A program made the translations under genes and the position numbers. Of a stretch of DNA of 64,000 nucleotides, positions 53,450 to 63,309 are shown piece by piece. The notes under the pieces are model-generated. The model had not been told where the DNA came from. It was given only the letters and a program-made list of their open reading frames with translations, and did not search any database. Source of the stretch: Aestuariibius violaceus (GTDB lineage Bacteria; Pseudomonadota; Alphaproteobacteria; Rhodobacterales; Rhodobacteraceae); NCBI RefSeq assembly GCF_040779325.2, contig NZ_JBFONT020000001.1, positions 558,001-622,000 of the forward strand, in the 5' to 3' direction. The number at the start of each line of letters is the position of its first letter. Positions within the stretch are counted from its first letter, which is position 1.

Positions 53450-53893
53450 ATGCTCGTCTCGCTCTATCCCTGGATCAAAGCGCTCCACGTTATCTCGATC
53501 ATCGCCTGGATGGCCGCGATGTTCTATCTGCCAAGGCTCTACGTCTATCACATGGAAGAGGTCGAACGCGGCACGCCAACGGATGAGATGTTCCAGCGCA
53601 TGGAGCGCAAGCTCCTGAAGATCATCATGAACCCGGCCATGATCGCCAGCTGGATCTTCGGCCTTCTGATGGTCGCCACGCCTGGCATGATCGACTGGGG
53701 CTCTGTCTGGCCCTGGGTCAAGGCCGCGGCCGTGATTGCGATGTCGGGGATGCACGGCTGGCTGGCGGCCCACCGCAAGAAGATCGCAAGCGGCGACGGG
53801 GCTCTGCCCGGCCGCAGCTACCGGATCGCGAACGAGGTGCCGACGCTTCTGATGATCGTCATCGTCATCTCGGTCATCGTCAAACCGGTCTGA
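53450..53893 (+). CDS. hemJ: Protoporphyrinogen oxidase HemJ
   Basis: 147 residues with four hydrophobic segments. PWIKALHVISIIAWMAAMFY carries the conserved first-helix His, LPRLYVYH follows, then IIMNPAMIASWIFGLLM, MSGMHGWLAAHRKK and a late NEVPTLLMIVIVI, all matching HemJ/UPF0093. It oxidises protoporphyrinogen IX to protoporphyrin IX in haem synthesis at the inner membrane. The start has AGGAGG upstream. It is the first gene right of the putative origin. Confidence 0.93.
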   Translation: MLVSLYPWIKALHVISIIAWMAAMFYLPRLYVYHMEEVERGTPTDEMFQRMERKLLKIIMNPAMIASWIFGLLMVATPGMIDWGSVWPWVKAAAVIAMSGMHGWLAAHRKKIASGDGALPGRSYRIANEVPTLLMIVIVISVIVKPV

Positions 53894-54023
53894 CCTGCGA
53901 CCGATTGACATAAATCCCGTAAGCCCCTATCTGCCGTGATCGACGCCAGTCCTGGCGCTCGCTTCACCGCGTTTAGATTTTTCCCTGCCCGTTGCGCCAC
54001 CCGGCGCCCAAGGACCATTTTCC

Positions 54024-55295
54024 ATGAGCCAGAACCGCCTGAACCTCGCCGATCTCAAGGCGAAAAGCCCCAAAGACCTCCTCGCCATGGCCGAAGAGCT
54101 CGAGATCGAGAATGCCTCGACCATGCGCAAGGGCGAGATGATGTTCTCGATCCTGCGCGAACGCGCGGATGAGGAATGGATCATCGGCGGCGACGGCGTG
54201 CTCGAGGTTCTGCAGGACGGCTTCGGCTTCCTCCGCTCGCCCGAGGCGAACTACCTGCCGGGCCCCGACGACATCTATGTCTCGCCCGACATGATCCGCC
54301 AGTTCTCCCTCCGCACCGGCGACACGGTCGAAGGCGTCATCCGGGAACCGAACGACAGCGAACGCTATTTCTGCCTGGTCGGCGTCGAAAAGATCAATTT
54401 CGAAGACCCGGAGAAAGCCAAGCACAAAGTCGCCTTCGACAACCTGACCCCGCTCTACCCCGATGAACGGCTGACGATGGAAATCGACGATCCCACGATC
54501 AAGGACCGCTCCGCCCGCATCATCGACCTCGTCGCACCCATCGGCAAAGGCCAGCGCTCTCTGATCGTTGCCCCGCCGCGGACAGGTAAGACGGTGCTGC
54601 TCCAGAACATCGCCTCCTCGATCGAGGCGAACCACCCGGAATGCTACCTCATCGTCCTACTCATCGACGAGCGGCCGGAAGAAGTCACCGACATGCAGCG
54701 CTCGGTCAAGGGTGAGGTCGTCAGCTCCACCTTCGACGAACCCGCAACGCGCCACGTTGCCGTCTCCGAGATGGTGATCGAAAAGGCCAAGCGCCTGGTC
54801 GAACACAAGCGCGACGTCGTGATCCTGCTCGACTCGATCACCCGCCTCGGCCGTGCGTTCAACACGACCGTCCCGTCCTCGGGCAAGGTCCTGACCGGCG
54901 GTGTCGACGCCAACGCCCTGCAGCGCCCCAAGCGCTTCTTCGGGGCCGCCCGGAATATCGAGGAAGGCGGTTCGCTCACCATCATCGCCACCGCCCTGAT
55001 CGATACCGGCAGTCGCATGGACGAGGTGATCTTCGAAGAGTTCAAGGGCACCGGCAACTCCGAGATCGTGCTCGACCGCAAGGTCGCCGACAAGCGCGTC
55101 TTCCCGGCGATGGACATCCTCAAATCCGGCACACGGAAAGAGGACCTGCTGGTCGACAAGATCGACCTTCAGAAGACCTACGTTCTCCGCCGCATCCTGA
55201 ACCCGATGGGCACGACCGATGCCATCGAATTCCTGATATCGAAGCTCAAGCAGACCAAGACGAATGCGGAGTTCTTCGATTCGATGAACACCTGA
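54024..55295 (+). CDS. rho: Transcription termination factor Rho
   Basis: 423 residues. The N-terminal helical segment (LNLADLKAKSPKDLLAMAEE) precedes the cold-shock-like RNA-binding domain (EVLQDGFGFLRSPEANYLPG). The ATPase has Walker A APPRTGKTVLLQ, LLIDERPEEVTDMQRSV and the DSITRLGRAFN Walker B. It terminates transcription of untranslated RNA. There is no large insertion in the N-terminal domain. The rho-mnmE-mnmG-rsmG-parA-parB run is on one strand. Confidence 0.98.
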   Translation: MSQNRLNLADLKAKSPKDLLAMAEELEIENASTMRKGEMMFSILRERADEEWIIGGDGVLEVLQDGFGFLRSPEANYLPGPDDIYVSPDMIRQFSLRTGDTVEGVIREPNDSERYFCLVGVEKINFEDPEKAKHKVAFDNLTPLYPDERLTMEIDDPTIKDRSARIIDLVAPIGKGQRSLIVAPPRTGKTVLLQNIASSIEANHPECYLIVLLIDERPEEVTDMQRSVKGEVVSSTFDEPATRHVAVSEMVIEKAKRLVEHKRDVVILLDSITRLGRAFNTTVPSSGKVLTGGVDANALQRPKRFFGAARNIEEGGSLTIIATALIDTGSRMDEVIFEEFKGTGNSEIVLDRKVADKRVFPAMDILKSGTRKEDLLVDKIDLQKTYVLRRILNPMGTTDAIEFLISKLKQTKTNAEFFDSMNT

Positions 55296-55320
55296 CGTCC
55301 ACGCGATAGGGGGCGGGCGC

Positions 55321-56604
55321 ATGTCCACGATCTATGCCCTCTCGACCGCGCCGGGCAAGGCAGGGCTCGCCGTCATCCGCGTGTCGGGGCCCGTTGCGTT
55401 TGCTGCGGCGGAACACATCACGGGGCATCGGCCGTCGGACCGGTCCATGGCACTCAGGACGTTCCGCGTGCCGGACGGATCAGTCATCGATCAGGGGCTC
55501 CTGTTGTCCTTTCCGGCGCCGGGCAGCTTCACAGGCGAAAATATCGTTGAATTTCAATGTCATGGCAGCATCGCAGTGGTCAAAGCAATGCTGGCCACCC
55601 TGGATCGGATGCCGGATCTGCGTGCCGCCGAGCCGGGGGAATTCACCCGCCGGGCCCTCGAAAACGACCGCCTCGATCTGGTTCAGGTCGAGGCGCTGTC
55701 AGACCTGATCGACGCCGAAACCGACCTCCAGCGCCGTCAAGCGATGAGCGTCCTGTCCGGCCAGCTCTCCGACAAGATCGCCACCTGGCGGGCCGATCTG
55801 ATCAAGGCGCTCTCGCTGATCGAAGCGGTGATCGATTTCTCCGAAGAAGACGTGCCGGAGGATACCTGGTCTGAGGCCAAGGCGCTGTTGTCGAAGACGC
55901 ACGACGATCTCAAATCCATCGCGCAATCCGCCCAATCGTCCGACCGCCTGCGCCACGGATATTCCGTGGTCATCCTCGGGCCACCCAATGCCGGCAAGTC
56001 GACGCTTCTGAACGCGCTGACCGGTCGGGAAACGGCGATCACCTCGGCCATCCCCGGGACGACCCGCGACGTCGTCGAAACCTTCCTCGACTGGAAAGGT
56101 CTGCCGATCATCCTGCGCGATACGGCGGGCCTGCGCGACACGGACGACGAGGTGGAATCCATCGGCGTCGCCCGGGCCCGCAATGCGGCGGATACGGCAG
56201 ACCTCAGGATCTACCTCCTCCCCGAAGGCGCCGACCCGCAAATTCCCCCCCGCCCCCAGGATCTGATCGTCGGACCAAAGGCCGACCTCGGCGGGTCGCG
56301 CGACCTCAACGTCTCGGGGCTGACCGGCGAAGGCGTGGAGCAGCTGATCGCAGTGGTCGCCGAACGCCTCCGTCCCGTCGACCTCGGCCAGACCTGGCTC
56401 CTGCGGGATCGCTACAGGGATGCGATCGCCGCCGCCGCCGCGGATCTGGACGACGCCATCACAGGACGTGACGGCCTTGACGGTGAAGAGATTATCGCCG
56501 AAAGCATCCGCTCCGCGATCTTCAGACTCGATCGGCTGATCGGGCGGGTTGTCCCGGACGACGTTCTTGACGATATCTTCTCGAGCTTCTGCATCGGCAA
56601 ATAG
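55321..56604 (+). CDS. mnmE: tRNA modification GTPase MnmE
   Basis: 427 residues. The N-terminal tetrahydrofolate-binding domain (MSTIYALSTAPGKAGLAVIR, GSFTGENIVEFQCHGS) is followed by helices and the inserted G domain: G1 GPPNAGKSTLLN, G2 GTTRD, G3 DTAGLRDT. The G4 motif, normally N/T-K-x-D, reads P319-K-A-D. The C-terminus FCIGK carries the conserved catalytic Cys. With MnmG it modifies wobble uridine of certain tRNAs. Confidence 0.96.
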   Translation: MSTIYALSTAPGKAGLAVIRVSGPVAFAAAEHITGHRPSDRSMALRTFRVPDGSVIDQGLLLSFPAPGSFTGENIVEFQCHGSIAVVKAMLATLDRMPDLRAAEPGEFTRRALENDRLDLVQVEALSDLIDAETDLQRRQAMSVLSGQLSDKIATWRADLIKALSLIEAVIDFSEEDVPEDTWSEAKALLSKTHDDLKSIAQSAQSSDRLRHGYSVVILGPPNAGKSTLLNALTGRETAITSAIPGTTRDVVETFLDWKGLPIILRDTAGLRDTDDEVESIGVARARNAADTADLRIYLLPEGADPQIPPRPQDLIVGPKADLGGSRDLNVSGLTGEGVEQLIAVVAERLRPVDLGQTWLLRDRYRDAIAAAAADLDDAITGRDGLDGEEIIAESIRSAIFRLDRLIGRVVPDDVLDDIFSSFCIGK

Positions 56605-56605
56605 A

Positions 56606-56621
56606 GGTTTCACGTGAAACA
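56606..56621. promoter_or_regulatory. parS: parS site at the mnmG start
   Basis: GGTTTCACGTGAAACA differs from the parS consensus TGTTTCACGTGAAACA at one outer base. The core GTTTCACGTGAAAC is a perfect palindrome. It lies between the mnmG ribosome-binding site and its first codons; the GTG start is the middle of the palindrome. It is 3.3 kb from parB. Confidence 0.85.
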
Positions 56622-58479
56622 TCGCCCGACCCTCATCGTCATCGGCGCCGGCCATGCCGGGGTCGAGGCCGCCTGCGCCGCGGCCCGCATGGGTGTGGCG
56701 ACAACGCTCGTGACCTTGCGCCGATCCGATCTGGGGAAAATGTCCTGCAATCCGGCCATCGGTGGTATCGGCAAGGGCCATCTCGTGCGGGAAATCGATG
56801 CGCTCGATGGGGTGATGGGCCGCGCGGCGGACTACGCAGGCATCCAGTTCCGCCTCCTGAACCGATCGAAAGGTCCCGCCGTCCAGGGCCCCCGCGCCCA
56901 ATCCGACCGCAGCCGTTATGCGGCGGCCATCCAGACCCTGGTCGATGGACAGGAGAATCTCGATGTCGTCGAAGGCGAGGTTACGGACCTTATCGTCGAG
57001 AATGACCTAATCCGGGGAATCAGCCTCGCCGACGGCTCTGACCTGTCCGCCGACGCCGTGATCCTGACCGCTGGCACGTTTCTTGCTGGCAAGATCCATA
57101 TCGGTGACCGGTCCTTCGGCGGCGGACGGATGCACGCCGATCCGTCGAACCGCCTCGCCGCACGCCTCGCCGATCTCGACCTCAGCAGGGGCCGCCTGAA
57201 AACCGGCACCCCACCCCGCCTAGACGGCCGTACCATCGACTGGTCCAGCCTTGCGATGCAAGACGGCGACGCAGATCCGGTCTTCTTCTCGACGCTCACC
57301 GATGCGCTCGCTTGCCGTCAGATCCAGTGCGGCATCACCGAAACCAACGCGCAGACGCATCAGATCATCCGCGACAATCTGCACCGCTCCGCGATGTATG
57401 GCGGCCATATCGACGGCAAGGGCCCGCGCTATTGCCCGTCCATCGAGGACAAGATCGTGCGGTTCGCGGGCAAGGACTCCCACCAGATCTTCTTGGAACC
57501 CGAGGGGCTCGACACGGATACGATCTATCCCAACGGCATCTCGACCTCCCTGCCGGAAGATGTGCAGCACGCCTATATCCACTCGATTCGCGGCCTCGAG
57601 AACGCGGTGATCGAACAGCCCGGCTACGCGATCGAATACGACTACTTCGATCCTCGCGGTCTGCACGCCACTCTCGAACTGCACGCAATCACCGGCCTCT
57701 ATTTCGCCGGCCAGATCAACGGAACCACGGGATACGAAGAGGCTGCCGCCCAAGGCCTCGTCGCCGGGATCAACGCCGCCCGCCGTCTACAAGGGGCCGA
57801 GCCGATCATCTTTGAACGTCAGACTTCCTATATCGGCGTCATGATCGACGACCTGACCTTGCAGGGCGTCCTCGAACCCTACCGCATGTTCACCTCTCGC
57901 GCAGAATACCGTCTCCATCTTCGCGCCGACAACGCCGACCAACGCCTAACGCCCCTCGGCCAATCCATTGGCGTGGTGTCGGTCGAGCGCATCCAGCATT
58001 TCGACACCAAGATGCAGCGGCTCACGAAAGGCCGCACACAACTGGAAGACACACCGTTGACCTCCCGCGCCTTGGCCAAAGCCGGCGCTGACCTTAATCC
58101 AGATGGCCCAGTGCGCTCTGCGTTCGAGGCGCTTGGCCTCCCTAAGGTCACATTCGGCATGCTCACCGCGTTGGATCCGGACCTAACATCCATTGACGCG
58201 GCCACCGCCGAGCAGCTGGAACGCGACGCCCTTTACGCGCCATACCTCGATCGGCAGGCCAAGGATCTCGCCGCGCTCGAGCGTGACCAGGCGATCAAGA
58301 TTCCCACGGATTTCACCTACACCGGCATCGACGGTCTCTCCAATGAGCTTCGCGAAAAGCTGAACTTGGCGCGCCCCGCCGACATCTCCCAAGCCAGCCG
58401 CATCGACGGGATGACTCCCGCCGCGCTCACGCTGATCCTTGCAAAGGTCCGCCAGCAAGGACTGAAACGCGCCTCCTGA
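56614..58479 (+). CDS. mnmG: tRNA uridine-5-carboxymethylaminomethyl modification enzyme MnmG (GidA)
   Basis: 621 residues starting with GTG at 56614, preceded by GAGG with 6-base spacing. The FAD-binding IVIGAGHAGVEAACAAARMG and GGIGKGHLVREIDALDG are diagnostic, and GQINGTTGYEEAAAQG is the C-terminal FAD contact. It works with MnmE on tRNA wobble uridine. Its start codon lies within a parS palindrome, giving the N-terminus M-K-H. The stop overlaps the rsmG start (TGATG). Confidence 0.97.
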   Translation: MKHRPTLIVIGAGHAGVEAACAAARMGVATTLVTLRRSDLGKMSCNPAIGGIGKGHLVREIDALDGVMGRAADYAGIQFRLLNRSKGPAVQGPRAQSDRSRYAAAIQTLVDGQENLDVVEGEVTDLIVENDLIRGISLADGSDLSADAVILTAGTFLAGKIHIGDRSFGGGRMHADPSNRLAARLADLDLSRGRLKTGTPPRLDGRTIDWSSLAMQDGDADPVFFSTLTDALACRQIQCGITETNAQTHQIIRDNLHRSAMYGGHIDGKGPRYCPSIEDKIVRFAGKDSHQIFLEPEGLDTDTIYPNGISTSLPEDVQHAYIHSIRGLENAVIEQPGYAIEYDYFDPRGLHATLELHAITGLYFAGQINGTTGYEEAAAQGLVAGINAARRLQGAEPIIFERQTSYIGVMIDDLTLQGVLEPYRMFTSRAEYRLHLRADNADQRLTPLGQSIGVVSVERIQHFDTKMQRLTKGRTQLEDTPLTSRALAKAGADLNPDGPVRSAFEALGLPKVTFGMLTALDPDLTSIDAATAEQLERDALYAPYLDRQAKDLAALERDQAIKIPTDFTYTGIDGLSNELREKLNLARPADISQASRIDGMTPAALTLILAKVRQQGLKRAS

Positions 58480-59049
58480 TGAATGTTTCACGTGAAACAG
58501 AGGAGGCGCTGAGGACCTACGCCGCCCTCCTTCTCAAATGGAACAAGCGCATCAACCTCATCGGTCGCACCACCGAGGCCGACCTCTACACACGACATAT
58601 CGAGGATTCGGCCCAGCTAGCCCAACATCTAGATATAAAACCCAACATCTACGCCGACTTGGGCTCCGGCGCTGGCCTCCCTGGCATCGTCCTCGCCATC
58701 CTCACCAAGGCCCCCACCCATCTCATCGAATCCGACCAGCGCAAGGCCGCCTTCCTACGCCACGCCGCCCAAACCCTCAGCCTCCCCATCACCATCCACG
58801 CCAAACGCATCGAGGATGTCGCGCCCCTGAAAGCCGACCTCATAACCGCCCGCGCCCTTGCCCCATTAACCAACCTCCTCACCCTCGCAGCCCCCCACGC
58901 CACCCCTGACACCACCTTCCTCTTCCCCAAAGGCCGCACCGCCCAGCACGAACTCGCCGAAGCGCGCGCATTTTGGACCTTCCATCTGGACCAGCACCCA
59001 AGTACCACGGACCCCCAAGGCACCCTCCTCAAGATCCGAGACCTCAAAC

Positions 59050-59066
<17 letters not shown>
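58479..59066 (+). CDS. rsmG: 16S rRNA (guanine527-N7)-methyltransferase RsmG (GidB)
   Basis: 195 residues from the ATG at 58479. Residues 3-7, Val-Ser-Arg-Glu-Thr, are encoded by a parS site. LLLKWNKRINLIGRTTEADL and DLGSGAGLPGIVLAIL (SAM-binding motif I) are RsmG hallmarks. It methylates G527 of 16S rRNA; loss gives low-level streptomycin resistance in other bacteria. It overlaps parA by 17 bases. Confidence 0.96.
58484..58499. promoter_or_regulatory. parS: Perfect parS site in the start of rsmG
   Basis: TGTTTCACGTGAAACA is identical to the bacterial parS consensus and a perfect 16-bp palindrome. It lies in the first codons of rsmG, 551 bases before the parA start. ParB should load here. 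Confidence 0.95.
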
Positions 59067-59873
<807 letters not shown>

Positions 59874-59877
<4 letters not shown>

Positions 59878-60740
59878 GCAAGAAACCCGGCAAAGCCCGC
59901 GGCCTCGGCCGCGGCCTGTCCGCCTTGATGGCCGAACTGCCCGAAGATGACGCGCAAACCCCCACGCGCTCCGACACGACGCTCCCGATCGACCAGATCG
60001 CGCCGAACCCCGACCAGCCCCGCCGCCGCTTCGACCAAGAGGCGCTGGACGACCTCGCCGCCTCGATCAGCGAACGCGGCATCATCCAGCCCATCATCGT
60101 CCGTCCCTACGGCGACGGCTACCAGATCGTCGCGGGTGAACGCCGCTGGCGCGCCGCCCAGATCGCCCAGCTGCACGAAGTGCCGGTCGTCATCCGCGAA
60201 CTCGGCGACACCGAAACGCTGGAACTCGCGATCATCGAGAACATCCAGCGCTCCGACCTCAACGCGATCGACGAAGGCGCCGGCTACAAGCAACTGGTCG
60301 ACCGCTTCGGCCATACCCAGGAAGAACTGTCGAAGATTCTCGGCAAAAGCCGCAGCCACATCGCCAACCTCATGCGGTTGTTAACCCTACCGGACGATAT
60401 CCAGGCCCTTGTCGCCCGCGGCGACCTCAGCGCCGGCCACGCCCGTGCGCTGATCACGGCGGATGATCCCTCAGCCCTCGCCCGCCGGGTGATCCGCGAC
60501 GGCCTCTCCGTCCGCGCGACCGAAACGCTGGCCAATGCCAGCAAGCCCGACCGCAAGCCGGTCCAGAAGGTTCAGACGAAAGACGCCGACACCCGCCAGA
60601 TCGAGAAAGAGCTTTCGGCCCAGCTGAAGATGCCCGTCCAGATCCAGCCCGGGAAAAACCCCGAGCAGGGCAAGGTCACGCTCAACTATAAAAACCTCGA
60701 TCAGCTCGACGACCTGCTGCGCCTGCTCTCTCAGACCTGA
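59874..60740 (+). CDS. parB: Chromosome partitioning protein ParB
   Basis: 288 residues. The ParA-interacting N-terminus is ARGLGRGLSALMAEL. The CTP-binding domain has the GERRWRAAQ motif and IIENIQRSDLNAIDE. A central helix-turn-helix (FGHTQEELSKILGKSRSHIANLMRLL) binds parS, and a C-terminal dimer domain follows. It acts as a CTP-dependent clamp loading at the two parS sites upstream. The last 10 bases overlap the convergent hemW. Confidence 0.97.
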
Positions 60741-61930
60741 ACGGCCTCGTCCGGGATCAGCTCCCGCAATACGCCGTTCAGCACCGGTCGCCCTTGCCGG
60801 GTCAGCCGCAGGCGACCATCACGGCGCTTGATCAGGCCGATACTCTCTAACCCTTTGATGTTGATTTGAAATACGTCGCCGGAAAAACCTTGCAGGCGTC
60901 CCAGATCAACCCCATCCGACACCCGAAGACCCATCAGCAGCAGCTCTACGAACCGCTCCCGATCACTCAGCGCCGTCCGCACCGTCTCCTCCGATCCCGC
61001 CTCGGCCCGCCTCAGCCAGTCCCCGGGCGCCCGGGCCGCTTCCGTCGCATAGCGCGTCCCGTTGACCGTCAGCCGCCCATGCGCCCCCGGCCCGATCCCG
61101 GCCCAATCGCCCGAGCGCCAGTAAATCAGGTTGTGCCGCGCCTCCGCCCCGTCGCCCGCATGATTCGAGACCTCGTAGGCGGGCAACCCGGCCGCCTCGC
61201 ACATCTCCTGCGTCAGCTCGTAATGATCCGCCGCCAGATCCTCATCCGGCAGCCCCTTCAGCCGTCCGGCCTCGAACAGCCGCCCGAACGCCGTCCCCTC
61301 CTCAATGGTTAATTGGTAAAGCGATAGATGCTCCGGCTCCATCGCCAGCGCCTCCCGCAGTTCCGCCCGCCAATCGGCCAGAGACTGGAACTGCCGCGCA
61401 TAGATCAGATCGAAACTCACCCGCGGGAACACCTCCCGCGCCAACTCATAGGCCGCGCGTCCTTCCGCCGCCGAATGAAGCCGGCCCAGCCGCCCCAGAT
61501 CCGCATCGTTCAGCGCCTGCAACCCGACCGACACCCGGTTCACGCCCGCATCGGCGAACCCCCGGAACCGTCCCGCCTCGACCGAGGTCGGGTTCGCCTC
61601 CAGCGTCACCTCCAGATCGTTCGCCACCGGCCAGCCCGTCCGCACGGCCTCCAGCACCGCGCCGACCGTCTCGGGCGGCATCAGGCTCGGCGTGCCGCCC
61701 CCGAAGAACACCGTCGAGACGACCCGCCCCGGCACCTCCCCGGCGACCCGCGCCACCTCGCCGACCAGAGCGTCCCGCCACCGGGCCTGATCCACCTCAG
61801 CCCAGACATGAGAGTTGAAGTCGCAATAGGGGCATTTCGCCGCGCAGAACGGCCAATGCACGTAGATGCCGAAACCGCCCTGCTGCCAATCAGCGCTCAA
61901 AGCAGCCCGCCACCAGTTTCCGGAAGGCAT
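60731..61930 (-). CDS. hemW: Haem chaperone HemW (radical SAM, HemN-like)
   Basis: 399 residues from the ATG at 61930. An in-frame TTG at 61900, overlapping the rdgB end by 11 bases, is an alternative that fits the family's usual N-terminus better. The radical SAM cluster motif is CAAKCPYCDF, preceded by GIYVHWPF, and the SAM region is FFGGGTPSLM. The C-terminal HemW domain ends with the RDGRLRLTRQGRPVLNGVL winged helix. HemW binds and delivers haem. The rph-rdgB-hemW order is common in alphaproteobacteria. Confidence 0.93.
   Translation of the reverse strand: MPSGNWWRAALSADWQQGGFGIYVHWPFCAAKCPYCDFNSHVWAEVDQARWRDALVGEVARVAGEVPGRVVSTVFFGGGTPSLMPPETVGAVLEAVRTGWPVANDLEVTLEANPTSVEAGRFRGFADAGVNRVSVGLQALNDADLGRLGRLHSAAEGRAAYELAREVFPRVSFDLIYARQFQSLADWRAELREALAMEPEHLSLYQLTIEEGTAFGRLFEAGRLKGLPDEDLAADHYELTQEMCEAAGLPAYEVSNHAGDGAEARHNLIYWRSGDWAGIGPGAHGRLTVNGTRYATEAARAPGDWLRRAEAGSEETVRTALSDRERFVELLLMGLRVSDGVDLGRLQGFSGDVFQINIKGLESIGLIKRRDGRLRLTRQGRPVLNGVLRELIPDEAVQV
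60737..60781. terminator. Nested inverted repeats at parB/hemW convergent ends
   Basis: Outer arms CTGAACGGC (60737-60745) and GCCGTTCAG (60773-60781) enclose an inner stem CGGGA / TCCCG (60752-60756, 60762-60766). The left outer arm covers the parB stop codon and the rest lies in the hemW 3' coding end. It is probably the transcription end region for both genes. Confidence 0.5.
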
Positions 61931-62504
61931 CCGCGCGGTGGCTGATGCGGTTCTTCTCCCACCGGTCCATCTCGCCGAAGGTCACGTCGTAGCCGTCCGG
62001 CTGAAAGATCGGGTCATAGCCATGCCCCTGATCCCCCCGCATCGGCCAGACGATCCGCCCCGGCATCTGTCCCGGAAACACCTCGTCATGCCCGTCCGGC
62101 CACGCCAGCACCAGCGTGCAGCAGAACCGCGCTGTCCGCGGCTCGGGAGCGTCCACCGCCTGCAATTCCTCCCACGCCCGCGTCATCGCCATGACGAAAT
62201 CGCGCCCGTCGCTCGTCTCGGCCCAATCCGCCGTATGCACGCCGGGCGCCCCGCCCAGCCCGTCGATCTCGATCCCGCTGTCGTCGGCCAAAGCAGGCAA
62301 CCCCGTCGCCTGCGCCGCCGCATGGGCCTTGATCTTGGCATTGCCGATAAAGGTGCTCTCCGTCTCTTCCGGCTCCGGCAAACCATGATCCGCGTTCGAA
62401 CTCAACTCCACCCCGTAGGGCTCCAGCAGATGCTCCATCTCCTCGAACTTCCCGCGATTGTGGGTAGCGATCACTAACCGGCCGCCCTCAAATTTCCGCG
62501 TCAA
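61890..62504 (-). CDS. rdgB: XTP/dITP pyrophosphatase (RdgB/HAM1)
   Basis: 204 residues from a TTG at 62504 that overlaps the rph stop (TTGA). An in-frame ATG at 62543 would start inside rph. LVIATHNRGKFEEM, TFIGNAKIKAHAAA, ALADDSGIEIDGLGGAPG and the late ISHRADAFRKL are family signatures. It hydrolyses non-canonical purine nucleotides such as dITP and XTP before they enter DNA. Confidence 0.94.
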   Translation of the reverse strand: MTRKFEGGRLVIATHNRGKFEEMEHLLEPYGVELSSNADHGLPEPEETESTFIGNAKIKAHAAAQATGLPALADDSGIEIDGLGGAPGVHTADWAETSDGRDFVMAMTRAWEELQAVDAPEPRTARFCCTLVLAWPDGHDEVFPGQMPGRIVWPMRGDQGHGYDPIFQPDGYDVTFGEMDRWEKNRISHRADAFRKLVAGCFER

Positions 62505-63208
62505 GACACCGCGCCTTTCTGCATTTTCATCAATTCCCCACATCCTTTGATCGCCAAGCCCATGAGCGATCCGAACTGATCCTGCGAAAACGTCGACCCC
62601 TCGGCGGAGCACTGAACCTCGATCAGCCGGTCCCCGGTCATCACGAAGTTCCCGTCCATCCCGGCCTCGCTGTCCTCCGGATAATCCAGGTCCAGAACGG
62701 CCTGCCCGGCATACAGCCCGCAGCTCACCGCCGACACCGGGGCACCCAGCGGGTCAGAGATCACGTCGCCCGCCTTCATCAACGCGTTCACCGCCAGCCG
62801 CAAGGCGACCCATCCGCCGCAGATCGACGCGCAGCGCGTCCCGCCATCGGCCTGGATGACATCGCAATCCACCACGATCTGCCGCTCGCCCAGCGCCACC
62901 CGGTCAATCCCCGCGCGCAGCGACCTCCCGATCAGCCGCTGGATCTCCTGCGTCCGGCCCGATTGCCCGTCCTTTGCCTCGCGCCGCATCCGCGTCGTCG
63001 TGGCTCGCGGCAGCATCCCGTATTCCGCCGTCACCCAGCCCAGCCCGGTATTCCGCAGAAACGGCGGCACGCGTTCATCGACCGATGCGGTGCACAGCAC
63101 ATGCGTGTCGCCCACCCGGATCAGACATGACCCCTCGGCGTGCTTCGTCACCCCGGTTTCGATCGAAACCTCCCGCATCTGGTCCAAAGCCCGCCCTGAT
63201 GGCCGCAT
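62501..63208 (-). CDS. rph: Ribonuclease PH
   Basis: 235 residues from the ATG at 63208, with AGGAGA 6 bases upstream; a GTG one codon earlier is less likely. MRPSGRALDQMREVSIETG, GWVTAEYGMLPRATTTRMRR and VDCDVIQADGGTRCASICGG are diagnostic. It trims tRNA 3' ends by phosphorolysis. It is divergent from hrcA and starts the rph-rdgB-hemW operon. Confidence 0.97.
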   Translation of the reverse strand: MRPSGRALDQMREVSIETGVTKHAEGSCLIRVGDTHVLCTASVDERVPPFLRNTGLGWVTAEYGMLPRATTTRMRREAKDGQSGRTQEIQRLIGRSLRAGIDRVALGERQIVVDCDVIQADGGTRCASICGGWVALRLAVNALMKAGDVISDPLGAPVSAVSCGLYAGQAVLDLDYPEDSEAGMDGNFVMTGDRLIEVQCSAEGSTFSQDQFGSLMGLAIKGCGELMKMQKGAVS

Positions 63209-63309
63209 CACACATCTCCTCCATAAACGCCCCTGCCTTACGCGCGCCGCCGCGGCATTCCAACCCGACCCACTGGAAATCTGCCGAAATCCGCACCAGA
63301 CTCTGATCT

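Noticed and set aside
63209..63309. CIRCE operator between rph and hrcA
   Set aside because: No TTAGCACTC-N9-GAGTGCTAA or close variant is present.
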